A stretch of 36,072 nucleotides of DNA from Betaproteobacteria bacterium (GTDB taxonomy: Bacteria; Pseudomonadota; Gammaproteobacteria; Burkholderiales; SG8-39), in the NCBI GenBank assembly GCA_947479645.1, contig CANKAJ010000041.1, forward strand, positions 1-36,072, in the 5' to 3' direction. This document shows positions 25,499-35,186 of this stretch, one piece after another. The notes beneath the pieces are model-generated. The model searched no databases, was not told where the DNA came from, and worked only from the letters and a program-made list of their open reading frames with translations. Position 1 is the first letter of the stretch. Each line of letters starts with the position of its first letter. A program made the position numbers and the translations under genes.

Positions 25499-25894
25499 GT
25501 GACCGATACCTTAGACCTACCGGCAGTCAAAGTCATGGTAATTGATGATTCAAACACCATTCGACGTAGTGCCGAGATATTCCTGAAACAGATGGGTTAT
25601 ACCGTCATTCTTGCCGAGGATGGGTTTGACGCGCTCGCCAAGATCAGTGATCACCAGCCGAACATTGTTTTCTGCGACATTCTGATGCCCCGGCTGGATG
25701 GCTACCAGACCTGTGCGCTGATCAAGAAAAATCCCCGGTTTGCGGATACGCCGGTGGTTATGTTGTCTTCGAAGGACGGATTATTTGACCGTGCACGCGG
25801 GCGTATGGTGGGCTCGGACCAATATCTTACCAAGCCATTTACCCGTGAAGCGCTGATCAAAGCGGTAGGCGATCACGTTTTGGCAGGCAGTTGA
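25499..25894 (+). CDS. pilG: Pil-Chp response regulator PilG (CheY-like)
   Basis: A 131-residue stand-alone receiver domain that promotes type IV pilus extension in twitching species. The acidic pocket is Asp16/Asp17, the phospho-acceptor is Asp60 in VFCDILMP, the switch Ser is in VVMLSSKDG, and Lys112 is in LTKPF. GTG at 25499 follows GGGGTGA; an overlapping ATG at 25495 is out of frame. First gene of pilGHIJL, separated from pilH by only four bases. Confidence 0.94.
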   Translation: MTDTLDLPAVKVMVIDDSNTIRRSAEIFLKQMGYTVILAEDGFDALAKISDHQPNIVFCDILMPRLDGYQTCALIKKNPRFADTPVVMLSSKDGLFDRARGRMVGSDQYLTKPFTREALIKAVGDHVLAGS

Positions 25895-25898
25895 CGGC

Positions 25899-26264
25899 AT
25901 GGCCGTGAGAAAAATTCTCATCGTTGATGACTCACCGACGGAGCGGCAGATTCTGCTCGAAGCGTTGTCGCGTCAGGGCTATGCGTGTGTGATTGCCGTG
26001 AACGGTGAAGAGGCCGTTGCAAAGGCGAAAGCGGAATTGCCCGACCTGATCCTGATGGATGTGGTGATGCCGGGGACAAACGGTTTTCAGGCCACGCGGA
26101 CCATAGCCCGCGACACCGCCACCCAGCATATCCCGGTCATTTTATGCACCACCAAATCCCAGGAAACCGACAAGGTCTGGGGAATGCGGCAGGGGGCCAA
26201 GGGGTATCTGGTAAAACCGATCAATGCCAAGGAACTGCTGGCGAAAATCGCCGCACTGCCTTGA
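25899..26264 (+). CDS. pilH: Pil-Chp response regulator PilH (CheY-like)
   Basis: A 121-residue receiver domain. The acidic pocket is Asp10/Asp11, the phospho-acceptor is Asp54 in LILMDVVMPGTNG, and the conserved Thr/Lys are in ILCTTKSQ and LVKPI (Lys106). The signature ETDKVWGMRQGAKGYL is characteristic of PilH. In Pseudomonas, PilH counteracts PilG and favours pilus retraction. It lies between pilG and pilI. Confidence 0.94.
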   Translation: MAVRKILIVDDSPTERQILLEALSRQGYACVIAVNGEEAVAKAKAELPDLILMDVVMPGTNGFQATRTIARDTATQHIPVILCTTKSQETDKVWGMRQGAKGYLVKPINAKELLAKIAALP

Positions 26265-26292
26265 TACACGCCACTCAGCCAACCCCTAGCCC

Positions 26293-26847
26293 ATGTCCAA
26301 CAACTACAGTCTGAAAGCGTTTCAGGAGTCGCTGACCCAGCGGATCAAGGATGCGGCCACCGGGCCGGCGCCCAGTTCCCGTCTGGGCGTGCAGTCCGGC
26401 TCCTCGCAGTGGTTGCTGCGACTCGACGAAGTCGGCGAAGTGATTCCGATGGCGGATGTGATCGCTCATCTGGCGCCGGTACCGCTCACGCGGTCCTGGT
26501 ATCTCGGACTGGCGAATGTCCGGGGCAATCTGGTCAGTGTTGTGGATTTCTCGTTGTTCGCCCACGGTGTGCCGACAACATTGAGCACGTCGGCACGCAT
26601 CGTGTTGATCGCGTCAAGATTTCATAGCCATTGCGCCCTGTTGTTTGATCGCATGATTGGATTGCGCAATCTGGACAGACTGGAGGCGCGCCCTGAGCAA
26701 ACTGGCGTCCAGGGTCCTCCGCATTCATGGCAGGGTGCCAGCCTGGTCGGTAGCGATGGCCAGGTCTGGCGTGAACTGGATATCGACAAACTGGTTGAGG
26801 ATGAGCTTTTTCTTTGGGTGGGAAGTCCGCAAGCAGGTATTGCCTGA
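26293..26847 (+). CDS. pilI: Pil-Chp adaptor PilI (CheW-like)
   Basis: A 184-residue CheW-domain protein that couples the PilJ receptor to the PilL kinase. The start of the domain (WLLRLDEVGEVIPMADV) and the hallmark WYLGLANVRGNLVSVVDFSLF are seen, followed by IVLIASRFHSHCALLFDRM. The N-terminal ~35 residues are a polar lead. Start ATG at 26293 is 28 bp after pilH. The 124-bp gap to pilJ is the largest within the cluster. Confidence 0.92.
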   Translation: MSNNYSLKAFQESLTQRIKDAATGPAPSSRLGVQSGSSQWLLRLDEVGEVIPMADVIAHLAPVPLTRSWYLGLANVRGNLVSVVDFSLFAHGVPTTLSTSARIVLIASRFHSHCALLFDRMIGLRNLDRLEARPEQTGVQGPPHSWQGASLVGSDGQVWRELDIDKLVEDELFLWVGSPQAGIA

Positions 26848-26971
26848 CAGGCATTTCAGGCTGTGCGGGACCGGAGCAGTTTCAGAACGAAGTCAGCGGC
26901 TCTTGAATCGAGCGAGCGTGGGGGGGTAGTCCCTCATTTTGCAACGTGTTTAAAGTATTACGGAGCAAGTC

Positions 26972-29119
26972 ATGGCAACTAAATGGTCAGTATTTGCCGG
27001 AGGCAAAAAGGACGCGGGGACAAATTCAGCGGCGATCCCGGATGCGCAGGCGGCCGCAGCGCGCGCGCGCCCGCGCCCGTTGCCCTTGATTGGCGCTTTG
27101 CCGGTGACGCGCCAGTACATTGTGCTCGGCATCGTTTTGCTGGTATTGGTTGCGATCGCGGGCCTATTTGTGGTTCGGGACTATGGTGAGGCCAGCTATG
27201 GCACCGCTTACGTATCAACTTCTGCGGACCTGCGCATGCTCAGCCAGCGCATGGCCAAGGCCACGCAAAGTGGGCTGTCGGGTAACGCGCTGGCGTTTCG
27301 TCAATTGCAGGAATCGCGTGACCAGTTTGTCGCAGCACTGACCCTGCTGGTACAGGGCGGGGAAATAGAGGGCAAGCGCATTCCACCCAGCCCTGACGTC
27401 GTGCAGCCGCTTCTGGATGAAATGTCACGTGCCTGGGAAAAGACCGAGCGCAATCTTGCGCAGGTTCTGCAGCAGCAGAAGAATCTGATCGGCCTGGGTG
27501 CGGCAGTGCGTTCTATCAATAACAACAATCCGGCCTTGCTCGATATCGCCGAACAGGTCCAGGCCCTCAAGGTGCAAACCGGAGCGCCGCCCAAAGAACT
27601 GGCCGCGGTCAATCAGCTGGTGGTGTTGACCCAGCGCATGGCGAAAAGCGCCAATGCCTTGCTGGGCGGAGAGGAAATTGACGCGGAACTCACTGCAAGC
27701 ATGTCCCGCGATGCCGAAACGTTCAGTAGCTTGCTGGCAAGCCTGCAGCGTGGCACAGACACCGTGCGCACCCAGTCCCCTCGGGAAGCCCAGACGCAAA
27801 GCAAGCTGGCTGAACTGGATCGCGCCTATCGCACTTACCAGGCGGCCTCGGCATCGATACTGGCCAATATTGCCTCGCTGGCCAGCGCGAAGAATGCCGC
27901 CCGTCGCGTGGTGGATGATTCCGAAGAACTGCTTGCTACTGCGGGGCGGGTGGTTGGCGCCTATGAGCAACAGCTGACGGCACGCTCACGAAATTTCATC
28001 GTGTTCGCGATTGTTGCATTGCTGCTGACAGCGGTGATCTGGATGATGGTGCAGGTCTATGTCAATGACGAGCGCAAGCGTACCGAAGAGTCCGAGCGTC
28101 AGCGCCGCGAAAGCGTCGCTACCAACAAGGCCAACGAGAATGCAATTCTGCGGCTGATGAATGAAATGGGCGAACTTGCCGACGGTAATCTGAGCGTGCG
28201 TGCCACGGTCACAGAGGACATTACCGGCGCCATTGCGGATTCCGTCAATTTCACGGTTGAGGAGTTGTCCAAACTGGTCGGCCGCATTAATTCGGCCGCA
28301 GCACAGGTGACCGCTGCGACTGAAGCCGCTCAACACACCTCCACACGCCTGCTGGCGGCAGCCGAATACCAGTCTCGGGAGATCAAGCAGGCAACCTCTT
28401 CGATGCTCGGCATGGCGCGTGTCATGACGCAGATGTCGCAAAGCGCGTCACAGTCGGCCGGCGTGGCGACGCAATCGCTTGCCGCGGCGGACAAAGGCAC
28501 GCAAGCCGTACACAACTCCATCGAAGGCATGAACGAAATCCGCGGCCAGATCCAGGAGACAGCCAAGCGCATCAAGCGCCTGGGCGAATCGTCACAGGAA
28601 ATCGGTGAAATCGTCGAGCTGATCTCCGATATCACGGAACAGACCAATGTGCTGGCGTTGAATGCAGCCATACAAGCAGCCAGCGCCGGCGAGGCCGGGC
28701 GCGGCTTTGCCGTTGTAGCCGAAGAAGTGCAGCGGCTTGCCGAACGTTCCGCGGCGGCAACCAAGCAGATCAGCGCCATCGTCAAGACCATACAGACCGA
28801 TACGCATGATGCGGTATCGGCAATGGAAAAAAGCACGCAGGGTGTGGTCGAGGGTGCCAACCTCTCCGATGCGGCGGGTCGTGCGCTTGGCGAAATCAGC
28901 GAGGTATCCAGGAAACTGGCCGACCTCATTGGAGACATCACTTCAACCACCACAGCGCAGGCGCAGGCTGCTACGCTGGTGGCGAGCAACATGGCGGATA
29001 TCCTGAAGATTACCGAACAGACGACCGAGGGAACGAAGGCGACGGCAGGCTCGATTACGCAGATTGCGACTCTCGCCTACGAGCTCAAGGAATCCACGTC
29101 CAATTTCAAGATCAGCTAA
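26972..29119 (+). CDS. pilJ: Pil-Chp methyl-accepting chemoreceptor PilJ
   Basis: A 715-residue transmembrane receptor. Membrane helices are at about residues 49-70 and 342-364, enclosing a periplasmic PilJ-type helical domain ([19 protein letters not shown] is a recognisable nitrate/PilJ-like helix). A HAMP-like region follows ([17 protein letters not shown]). The signalling tip [21 protein letters not shown] starts at Glu556, and its [18 protein letters not shown] follow-on is intact. PilJ senses pilin/surface contact in Pseudomonas. The N-terminal ~45 residues are unusually rich in Ala/Arg/Pro. CGGAGC precedes the ATG. No methyltransferase gene (pilK) is adjacent. Confidence 0.95.
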   Translation: MATKWSVFAGGKKDAGTNSAAIPDAQAAAARARPRPLPLIGALPVTRQYIVLGIVLLVLVAIAGLFVVRDYGEASYGTAYVSTSADLRMLSQRMAKATQSGLSGNALAFRQLQESRDQFVAALTLLVQGGEIEGKRIPPSPDVVQPLLDEMSRAWEKTERNLAQVLQQQKNLIGLGAAVRSINNNNPALLDIAEQVQALKVQTGAPPKELAAVNQLVVLTQRMAKSANALLGGEEIDAELTASMSRDAETFSSLLASLQRGTDTVRTQSPREAQTQSKLAELDRAYRTYQAASASILANIASLASAKNAARRVVDDSEELLATAGRVVGAYEQQLTARSRNFIVFAIVALLLTAVIWMMVQVYVNDERKRTEESERQRRESVATNKANENAILRLMNEMGELADGNLSVRATVTEDITGAIADSVNFTVEELSKLVGRINSAAAQVTAATEAAQHTSTRLLAAAEYQSREIKQATSSMLGMARVMTQMSQSASQSAGVATQSLAAADKGTQAVHNSIEGMNEIRGQIQETAKRIKRLGESSQEIGEIVELISDITEQTNVLALNAAIQAASAGEAGRGFAVVAEEVQRLAERSAAATKQISAIVKTIQTDTHDAVSAMEKSTQGVVEGANLSDAAGRALGEISEVSRKLADLIGDITSTTTAQAQAATLVASNMADILKITEQTTEGTKATAGSITQIATLAYELKESTSNFKIS

Positions 29120-29135
29120 ATCAAGATCAGCTAAA
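29106..29135 (+). repeat. 15-bp tandem duplication spanning the pilJ stop codon
   Basis: TCAAGATCAGCTAAA occurs twice back to back (29106-29120 and 29121-29135). The first copy contains the last codons and the TAA of pilJ; the second duplicates them in the 44-bp gap before pilL. The unit length is a multiple of three, so reading frame is conserved, but the first TAA stops translation. Confidence 0.85.
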
Positions 29136-29163
29136 GCCCCGCATCAATTTAATTGCGCATGCC

Positions 29164-32100
29164 ATGAATCGCCGAGCCGAATTTGATAATGGACCACTCT
29201 CCTGGGTAAAGGGGGAGATCGACCTGTCGATGCGGCGCGGCCTGGAAGCCCTGCAGGCGCTTGCAGCGGGCGATGCAACGCAAATCAAGACCAGTCAGGC
29301 TCATCTGCACCAGGCGTATGGCGCCCTTCAGATTGTTGGACTCGAAGGCGTCACACTCGTATCCGCGGAACTGGAAGCATTGCTCGCCGATATTGAGCGC
29401 GGCGTCTGTCAGGATCCGGTTGCCGCCGTAGAAACCGCCGAGCACGCATTCAACGGCATTACCGCTTATCTGGACGCACTCATGGCAGGGGCAGCCGATC
29501 AGGCCTTGCGCTTGTTGCCTTTGTACCGGGAATTGCGTGATGCCCGCGGGGGGGCTGTCGGTACCGAAATGGTCGAGGCTGTTGATCTGTACTTTCCCGA
29601 CCTGTCTTTTCGTCCGCCATGGCGCGACAAGGCACCCACACAGTTGCACCCCGAGGAATCAGTAAAATATTTCCGTGACCAGCGCACCCGTTACCAGCGC
29701 GGCCTCCTATCGTGGCTGAAGGGTGATGTATCCGGTGCCGCTGACATGCGTGCCGCTGTGGAGGCGATCGAACAGACACAGGCTGGCGCTGCCGAGCGGG
29801 CGTTCTGGTGGGCGCTGATCGCCGGGTTCGATGCGTTGGAGCGCGGCGCTTTGCCGCAGGACATCGAAACCTATGGGCTGAACCTGCGTCGCCTGTGCAA
29901 TCGCGTCGATGCCCAGATCAAACGACTTGCTGATGGCACGTCAAATGTTGATAAGCGCTTGCTGCGTGAAATTCTGTATTGCGTTGCGCTGGCTAGTCCT
30001 GAAAGCGATTTTATTCGTCAGGTGCAGGAAACCTGCCAGCTTGCAAAGACCATCCCGGCTTCCCGGGGTGCGCAGGCGCCATTGCCCGAATTGTCTGGCC
30101 TCAAGCCTGCCCGCGCAGCGCTTGCGCAGAGTAAGGAAGCATGGAGCAGATATGCATCAGAGCCGGGCAGCGCAGCAGAAAGTTTGTCGGAGTTTGGCGT
30201 CATAGCGCAGACGCTCTCGGATCAGGCCGCGACACTGGGCAATGCCGACCTGGTGGCGCTTTGCGAGCGGATTGCCGGAATTGGCGCAAGACTTGGCGCG
30301 GAACCGGACAAGATGAGCGAAGTGGTCGCTCTGGAAACGGCGACGGTCTTGTTGTTGGTTGAAAATGCGCTGGAGAGCCTGGCGACGGATGCAAACTCAC
30401 TGGGAGAAGCATTTGGCGAACAATGCCGTGTGTTGTGTACACGGCTGGATGCGGCTCTGGCGGGTAACCTGTTGCGCACCGCACCGGATATTCCCCTGCT
30501 CGATGAAATGTCGCGGCAGGCGCAGGAGCGCCTGGTGGTGGAGCAGTTGGTCGTTGAAATGCAGGCGAATCTGCAGAGTGTCGAGCGGGTGCTGGACCGG
30601 TTCTTCCGGGATCCATCGCAAAAGCAAGCGTTGGCATCGGTTGGTAAATCCCTGCATCAGATGACTGGTGCGCTGGAAATTATCGGAGAATCGCGCGCGT
30701 GCGATCTGCTGGCCATTACCGAGGTTGCAATCGCGCGATTTGCGCAGTCCGACTACACGCCACATCAGGATGACTTTGAGTATGTGGCCCGAACCCTGTC
30801 AGGGCTGGAGTTCTATATCGCTGCCCTGGGCCGGGGCGAACCGGCCGATATCAATGACATCCTGCCACCGTTGCCGGCGGCTGAGCCTTCAGCTGTGACA
30901 ATGTCGGAGGCAGCAGAAGTGGCAGTGCCGGTAATTGACACGTCGGCGTCCTCAGTCGTTGCGGCTGCGTCCACGCAGCGCGAGACGAGACCGGCCGAGG
31001 TCATTGTCGACAAAGTTGATCCCGAACTCCTTGATATCTTTCTTGAAGAGGCCGAGGAGGTGCTCGGCAATATTGCCGATCAACTGCACAAACTGCGTGG
31101 CAATAATGCCGACCTGGATGCTTTCGTCACCATTCGACGTGGTTTTCATACGCTCAAGGGCAGTGGCCGCATGGTCGGGCTCAATATTCTTGGTGAAGCG
31201 GCATGGTCGGTCGAGCAGGCGCTCAACTGGCGTTTGCAGGAAGAGCATCCGGCGACGGAAGCGGTGCTCGCTCTCATTGAGCAGGCGCACCGCTACTTTG
31301 TCGACGGCGTGGCGAAACTCAAGGGAGGAGGTCAGGCGGAAGATGCGTCCTGGCTTGCAGAACTGGCCGGAGCCATCAGGGGAGTAAAGGTGCCAGCGCC
31401 TCCCCCTCCCGTGGTACTGCCGGTTGCAGAACCTGTGCCCGACACGGTCTCACCGACGCCACCGGTAGCGGAGCTTGCCGAGTCTGTTTCAGAGGACCAG
31501 CCGATCGGCTTTATGCCGCCGTTGCCTGCCGGGCTGGTCGATGAGGCGACCCATGCGGCAACCGAGGCGGCAAGCGATGCCCCGGCCCTGCCGCAGGAAG
31601 ATGTTACTGAACAGACCGAGCCGGAACATGTCGTCATGCTCGGCGAAGCCGCAATCAGTACGACGGTATTCACGATTTTCAGCGGCGAAGCGCATGCGTT
31701 GATGGGAATATTGCTGGCCGAGCACGAGACGCTCAAGCAGCATGGCATTGTGACCGACGAGATGCTGCGCGCCGTGCATACGCTGGCCGGAATAGCCGGC
31801 TCGGTGCAATTGCATGCCTTGAGTGATCTGGGGCATGCCTTTGAGCATGCCCTGGACCAATTGTCCAGGGACACACTCTCAGAAGAAGAGCTGATACTGG
31901 TTGGCGAAGCGATTGAGGCCATGCAGGTCATGGTGGTCAGTGCCATTGATTTGCAGGTGTCGGCGCCACAACCCGGCCTGGTTGCGCGGCTTGAAGAAGC
32001 GGCGCAACCCCGCGCAAATGTGTACCACGCGGATCTCGACGCGATCCTGCCTGAGGAAGAAGCCGCATTGGTGCGCGAAGACGATGTCATCGCCACCGTT

Positions 32101-34479
32101 GCGACAGCGGCAGTGGCAGTGGAGGAGTCAGAGGAGGCAACCTCCGTTGCAGTGCCGACGGTACTCCCGGCCGAATTGCCTGCCGCCGCACCGGCAGCCG
32201 CGCCCATTACCGCGCCTGGCGGTACCAGAGGGCGCAGCCAGCGACTGGAAGATGAGCTCGATGCACAGCTGCTGCCCTTGTTTCTTGAAGAAGCAGCCGA
32301 GATCGTGCCTGCCGTTGGCGAGAGCTTGCGCAAATGGCGTGGCATTGCTGGTGATGCCGGGAACAACAAGGCGGCTTTCGCCGAAATGGGGCATGCCATA
32401 GAACGCCGCTTGCACACACTGAAAGGCAGTGCGCGCATGGCCGGTGCGATGGCGCTGGGCGAAGTGGCCCACCATATGGAAACGCGCATTGAAACTGCGC
32501 TGGCGGCCAGCAAATTTGCTCCCAGCCTGTTTGATGAACTGGACAATGCATTTGACAGAATTGGCCAGTTGCTGGATCTGCTGGCACGTCCGGCCACTGA
32601 TGTGTCGGAAGCTGCAGCGGCCGCCGCGGTTGCAAGCAAAGAAAGTACGGCCATCAACGTGCTGCGCGCACGTGCCGACGCCATTGATCAGATGGTGAAC
32701 CAGACCGGCGAGATATCCATCGCTCGTAGTCGTATCGAAGGCGAGTTGCGTTCGCTGAAGGCGGCCATGCAGGAATTGACCGACAACGTCACACGTCTGC
32801 GTTCGCAGCTGCGTGAAGTTGAAATCCAGGCCGACTCGCAGATGCAGGCAGCAGTCCAGGCCGTTGATGGCCAGTCCAAGGAAGGTTTCGATCCGCTGGA
32901 GTTCGATCGATTCACCCGCTTCCAGGAATTGACCCGCATGATGGCGGAATCGGTGAATGACGTGCAGACCGTCCACCAGAGCATGATCCGGGCGATGGAC
33001 GGGACCGATGCCGCTCTGGCGGTACAGGCGCGGCTCAATCGCGAGCTGCAGAAAGACCTGATGCGCGTGCGCATGGTGGCATTTGGCACGCTGTCGGAGC
33101 GACTCCACCGCATCGTTCGACAGACAGCAAAAGACGCTGGCAAGCGCGCCAATGTTGATATTCGCGGGGCCGGCGTGGAACTGGATCGTGCCGTGCTGGA
33201 GCGCATTACGGCGCCCATTGAGCATGTGCTTCGCAACGCGGTCATCCACGGCATCGAAACACCGGAGCAGCGCCAGGCGCTGGGCAAGCCCGTTATCGGT
33301 GACATTCGCATTGAAGTATCCCAGGAGGGCAACGAAATGCGCCTGGCTATCTTCGATGATGGTGCGGGCCTTGATCTTGAGCGTATTCGGGCCAAGGCGA
33401 TTCAGGTCGGGTTGCTGGCCGAGGGGACGGTGGTATCGGAGGCTGAGCTGGCCGATTTTGTCTTTTTCCCTGGTTTCAGCACGGCGCGGGAACTGACCCA
33501 GTCAGCCGGTCGCGGCATGGGCATGGATGTGGTGCGCAATGAAGTAGCCGCATTAAGCGGTCGTGCAGAGTTGTTCGCCGAGCGCGGCAAGGGTATGCGC
33601 ATCATCATCTTTCTGCCGCTCACCCTGGCTGTTACTCAGGTGGTGCTGGTGCGTGCCAATGGCCGTCTGTTTGCGATACCGTCGGTCATGGTGGAGCAGG
33701 TCATGCAATATCGGCCCGAACAACTGGCCGCGCTCTATGCCGTGCGACAGGTTGAATGGCGCGGTCGGCGCTATCCGCTGCATTATCTTCCGTATATTCT
33801 AGGCAGCAAGCAGGCGAAAGCGGAACAGAAGCGGTTTGCCTCGGTCATATTTGTACGCAGCGGTGCAAGTGCAATCGCGCTGCATGTGGATGAAATTGTC
33901 GGCGGCAGCCAGGAAGTGGTCGTCAAGGCGATCGGCCCGCAACTGCAACGGGTGCCCGGAATGGCCGGGGCAACCATCATCGGTTCCGGCGACATCGTAC
34001 TGATCATAAACCCGGTGTCGCTCGCCGGTGCGGCAACAGCGGCGGCAACCGCAGCTGCGGCCGACACCGCCCCGCCGCCCTTAACACCGTCGCCAGCCTC
34101 GCTGAAAATGGTCATGGTGGTTGATGATTCGCTGACTGTGCGCAAGATCACCAGCCGATTGCTGGAACGCCAGGGCTATACGGTGGTTATGGCAAGGGAT
34201 GGCGTTGAAGCGCTGGAGAAGCTGCAGGAGGATCTTCCTGATGTCATGCTGGTGGATATTGAAATGCCGCGCATGGACGGGTTTGATCTGACGCGAAACG
34301 TGCGTGCTGATTCGCGTCTGGCAAAAGTGCCTATCATCATGATCAGCTCGCGTACCGCCGACAAACATCGCAATTACGCCGATGAAATTGGCGTCAGCGC
34401 GTTTCTGGGCAAGCCCTATCAGGAAGAAGAACTGCTGGCCCGGATAGAAGAATGCATGGCCGGCCAAGCAGCGGTTTGA
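29164..34479 (+). CDS. pilL: Pil-Chp hybrid histidine kinase PilL/ChpA
   Basis: A 1771-residue CheA-like hub kinase. Candidate Hpt phospho-acceptor histidines with the Hxxx(G/K) helix are His49 and His498 (HQAYGAL and HQMTGAL, divergent, FimL-like region), His662 (HTLKGSGRM), His872 (HTLAGIAGS) and His1084 (HTLKGSARM). Acidic Ala/Pro linkers separate them. The kinase core has a dimerisation helix region (about 1160-1330), N box near His1354 (HVLRNAVIHG), DDGAGLD at 1398 and GRGMGMDVV near 1450. A CheW domain follows (about 1480-1620). An Ala-rich linker leads to a receiver with Asp1654/Asp1655 and phospho-Asp1698 (LVDIEMP). It should phosphorylate PilG and PilH. Pseudomonas ChpA is longer with more phospho-transfer domains. 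Confidence 0.95.
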   Translation: MNRRAEFDNGPLSWVKGEIDLSMRRGLEALQALAAGDATQIKTSQAHLHQAYGALQIVGLEGVTLVSAELEALLADIERGVCQDPVAAVETAEHAFNGITAYLDALMAGAADQALRLLPLYRELRDARGGAVGTEMVEAVDLYFPDLSFRPPWRDKAPTQLHPEESVKYFRDQRTRYQRGLLSWLKGDVSGAADMRAAVEAIEQTQAGAAERAFWWALIAGFDALERGALPQDIETYGLNLRRLCNRVDAQIKRLADGTSNVDKRLLREILYCVALASPESDFIRQVQETCQLAKTIPASRGAQAPLPELSGLKPARAALAQSKEAWSRYASEPGSAAESLSEFGVIAQTLSDQAATLGNADLVALCERIAGIGARLGAEPDKMSEVVALETATVLLLVENALESLATDANSLGEAFGEQCRVLCTRLDAALAGNLLRTAPDIPLLDEMSRQAQERLVVEQLVVEMQANLQSVERVLDRFFRDPSQKQALASVGKSLHQMTGALEIIGESRACDLLAITEVAIARFAQSDYTPHQDDFEYVARTLSGLEFYIAALGRGEPADINDILPPLPAAEPSAVTMSEAAEVAVPVIDTSASSVVAAASTQRETRPAEVIVDKVDPELLDIFLEEAEEVLGNIADQLHKLRGNNADLDAFVTIRRGFHTLKGSGRMVGLNILGEAAWSVEQALNWRLQEEHPATEAVLALIEQAHRYFVDGVAKLKGGGQAEDASWLAELAGAIRGVKVPAPPPPVVLPVAEPVPDTVSPTPPVAELAESVSEDQPIGFMPPLPAGLVDEATHAATEAASDAPALPQEDVTEQTEPEHVVMLGEAAISTTVFTIFSGEAHALMGILLAEHETLKQHGIVTDEMLRAVHTLAGIAGSVQLHALSDLGHAFEHALDQLSRDTLSEEELILVGEAIEAMQVMVVSAIDLQVSAPQPGLVARLEEAAQPRANVYHADLDAILPEEEAALVREDDVIATVATAAVAVEESEEATSVAVPTVLPAELPAAAPAAAPITAPGGTRGRSQRLEDELDAQLLPLFLEEAAEIVPAVGESLRKWRGIAGDAGNNKAAFAEMGHAIERRLHTLKGSARMAGAMALGEVAHHMETRIETALAASKFAPSLFDELDNAFDRIGQLLDLLARPATDVSEAAAAAAVASKESTAINVLRARADAIDQMVNQTGEISIARSRIEGELRSLKAAMQELTDNVTRLRSQLREVEIQADSQMQAAVQAVDGQSKEGFDPLEFDRFTRFQELTRMMAESVNDVQTVHQSMIRAMDGTDAALAVQARLNRELQKDLMRVRMVAFGTLSERLHRIVRQTAKDAGKRANVDIRGAGVELDRAVLERITAPIEHVLRNAVIHGIETPEQRQALGKPVIGDIRIEVSQEGNEMRLAIFDDGAGLDLERIRAKAIQVGLLAEGTVVSEAELADFVFFPGFSTARELTQSAGRGMGMDVVRNEVAALSGRAELFAERGKGMRIIIFLPLTLAVTQVVLVRANGRLFAIPSVMVEQVMQYRPEQLAALYAVRQVEWRGRRYPLHYLPYILGSKQAKAEQKRFASVIFVRSGASAIALHVDEIVGGSQEVVVKAIGPQLQRVPGMAGATIIGSGDIVLIINPVSLAGAATAAATAAAADTAPPPLTPSPASLKMVMVVDDSLTVRKITSRLLERQGYTVVMARDGVEALEKLQEDLPDVMLVDIEMPRMDGFDLTRNVRADSRLAKVPIIMISSRTADKHRNYADEIGVSAFLGKPYQEEELLARIEECMAGQAAV

Positions 34480-34791
34480 ACGAGGGTGAAAACGAAACAA
34501 CAGGATTCTGCCAACCTCCCTGCGAGGGGTGTTCCCTGCCGGTGAAATTGCGCCAGGCCAATGCGTGGAATTGCCCGGTACAGGCTGTTCGAGAAATGTG
34601 TTGACATTAGTATCCGGGACGTGCACAGTCCGCCCCGCAATCTCTACGTCCTGGCCTGCCTTCTTCAGCTACCCGTCCTCTCCGGGCGGTTCCTACCAAG
34701 TCATCCAACACGCTAAGGTTGTTCGCTACCGCGCCCGAGTTGTGCGCGGATTTCGAGCCCGTCGCGTGCGCCGGGTTCACGAGGAGGCCAT
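34480..34791 (+). other. Long gene-free leader upstream of the cold-shock gene
   Basis: The 312 bp between pilL and csp hold no convincing gene. A TTGACA is at 34601-34606 but nothing like a -10 stands at 16-18 bp beyond it. Cold-shock genes typically carry long structured 5' UTRs, and the absence of a nearby promoter closer to the ATG is compatible with that. GAGGAGG lies seven bases before the ATG. No clear terminator for pilL is seen. Confidence 0.35.
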
Positions 34792-34995
34792 ATGGCTATA
34801 GGTACAGTAAAGTGGTTCAACGCCACCAAGGGTTTCGGATTCATCCAGCCCGAAGGTGATTCAAAAGACGTATTCGTTCACATCAGCGCGGTCGAGAAGG
34901 CCGGGATGAGCACATTGAACGAAGGCCAGCGCGTGAGCTTTGATGTTCTCACCGAACGCGGCAAGCAGGCAGCTGGCAACCTCAAGGCAGCCTGA
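34792..34995 (+). CDS. cspA: Cold-shock protein, CspA family
   Basis: A 67-residue OB-fold RNA chaperone. RNP1 is KGFGFI and RNP2 is VFVHI, within the usual [15 protein letters not shown] and [14 protein letters not shown] segments. It binds single-stranded RNA to melt secondary structure; members may be cold-inducible or constitutive. A very strong Shine-Dalgarno (GAGGAGG) precedes the ATG. It is monocistronic, followed by a strong terminator. Confidence 0.97.
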   Translation: MAIGTVKWFNATKGFGFIQPEGDSKDVFVHISAVEKAGMSTLNEGQRVSFDVLTERGKQAAGNLKAA

Positions 34996-35004
34996 TCTCG
35001 TTCC

Positions 35005-35023
35005 GGAGGCAGGCAATGCCTCC
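35005..35023 (+). repeat. Hairpin just after the cold-shock gene
   Basis: GGAGGCA and TGCCTCC are perfect 7-bp arms over a 5-nt loop, nine bases after the stop codon. It is a stem without a T-run and precedes the true terminator by 12 bp; possibly a 3' mRNA stabiliser. Confidence 0.5.
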
Positions 35024-35035
35024 AGTATCGAACTG

Positions 35036-35071
35036 AAATGGCCCGCGGGATTCCCGCGGGCCATTTCTTTT
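35036..35071 (+). terminator. Strong Rho-independent terminator of the cold-shock gene
   Basis: A perfect 14-bp stem, AAATGGCCCGCGGG against CCCGCGGGCCATTT, with a 3-nt loop (att) and the tail cTTTT at 35067-35071. The GC-rich stem plus T tract is a textbook intrinsic terminator. Confidence 0.93.
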
Positions 35072-35132
35072 GTGTGCCGGTTTGATTTAATGTGGATGGT
35101 GCGCGTGTTCGAACATTTCGCTGGAATTCGCG

Positions 35133-35156
35133 CTGTAAATTGTGCTGTAAATTGTG
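35133..35156 (+). repeat. Two tandem 12-bp repeats before the AsmA-like gene
   Basis: CTGTAAATTGTG occurs twice (35133-35144, 35145-35156), followed by a partial CTG. It lies 31 bp upstream of the next ATG, between the csp terminator and that gene, so in its promoter/leader. Confidence 0.7.
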
Positions 35157-35186
35157 CTGGGTAAAGTACGGCCAATGGGAGGGCCA

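Noticed and set aside
31332..32684. Long open frame (about 450 codons) antisense to pilL, and others antisense at 32128-33249
   Set aside because: Low-complexity Ser/Ala-rich translations arising opposite a GC-rich Ala/Glu-rich coding strand; the sense protein has clear CheA domains throughout.
25146..34479. Pil-Chp cluster as a novel signalling system
   Set aside because: Gene order pilG-H-I-J-L and all motifs match the known type IV pilus chemosensory system.
34601..34606. TTGACA as a cold-shock promoter -35
   Set aside because: No plausible -10 at 16-18 bp (the sequence there is cacagt).
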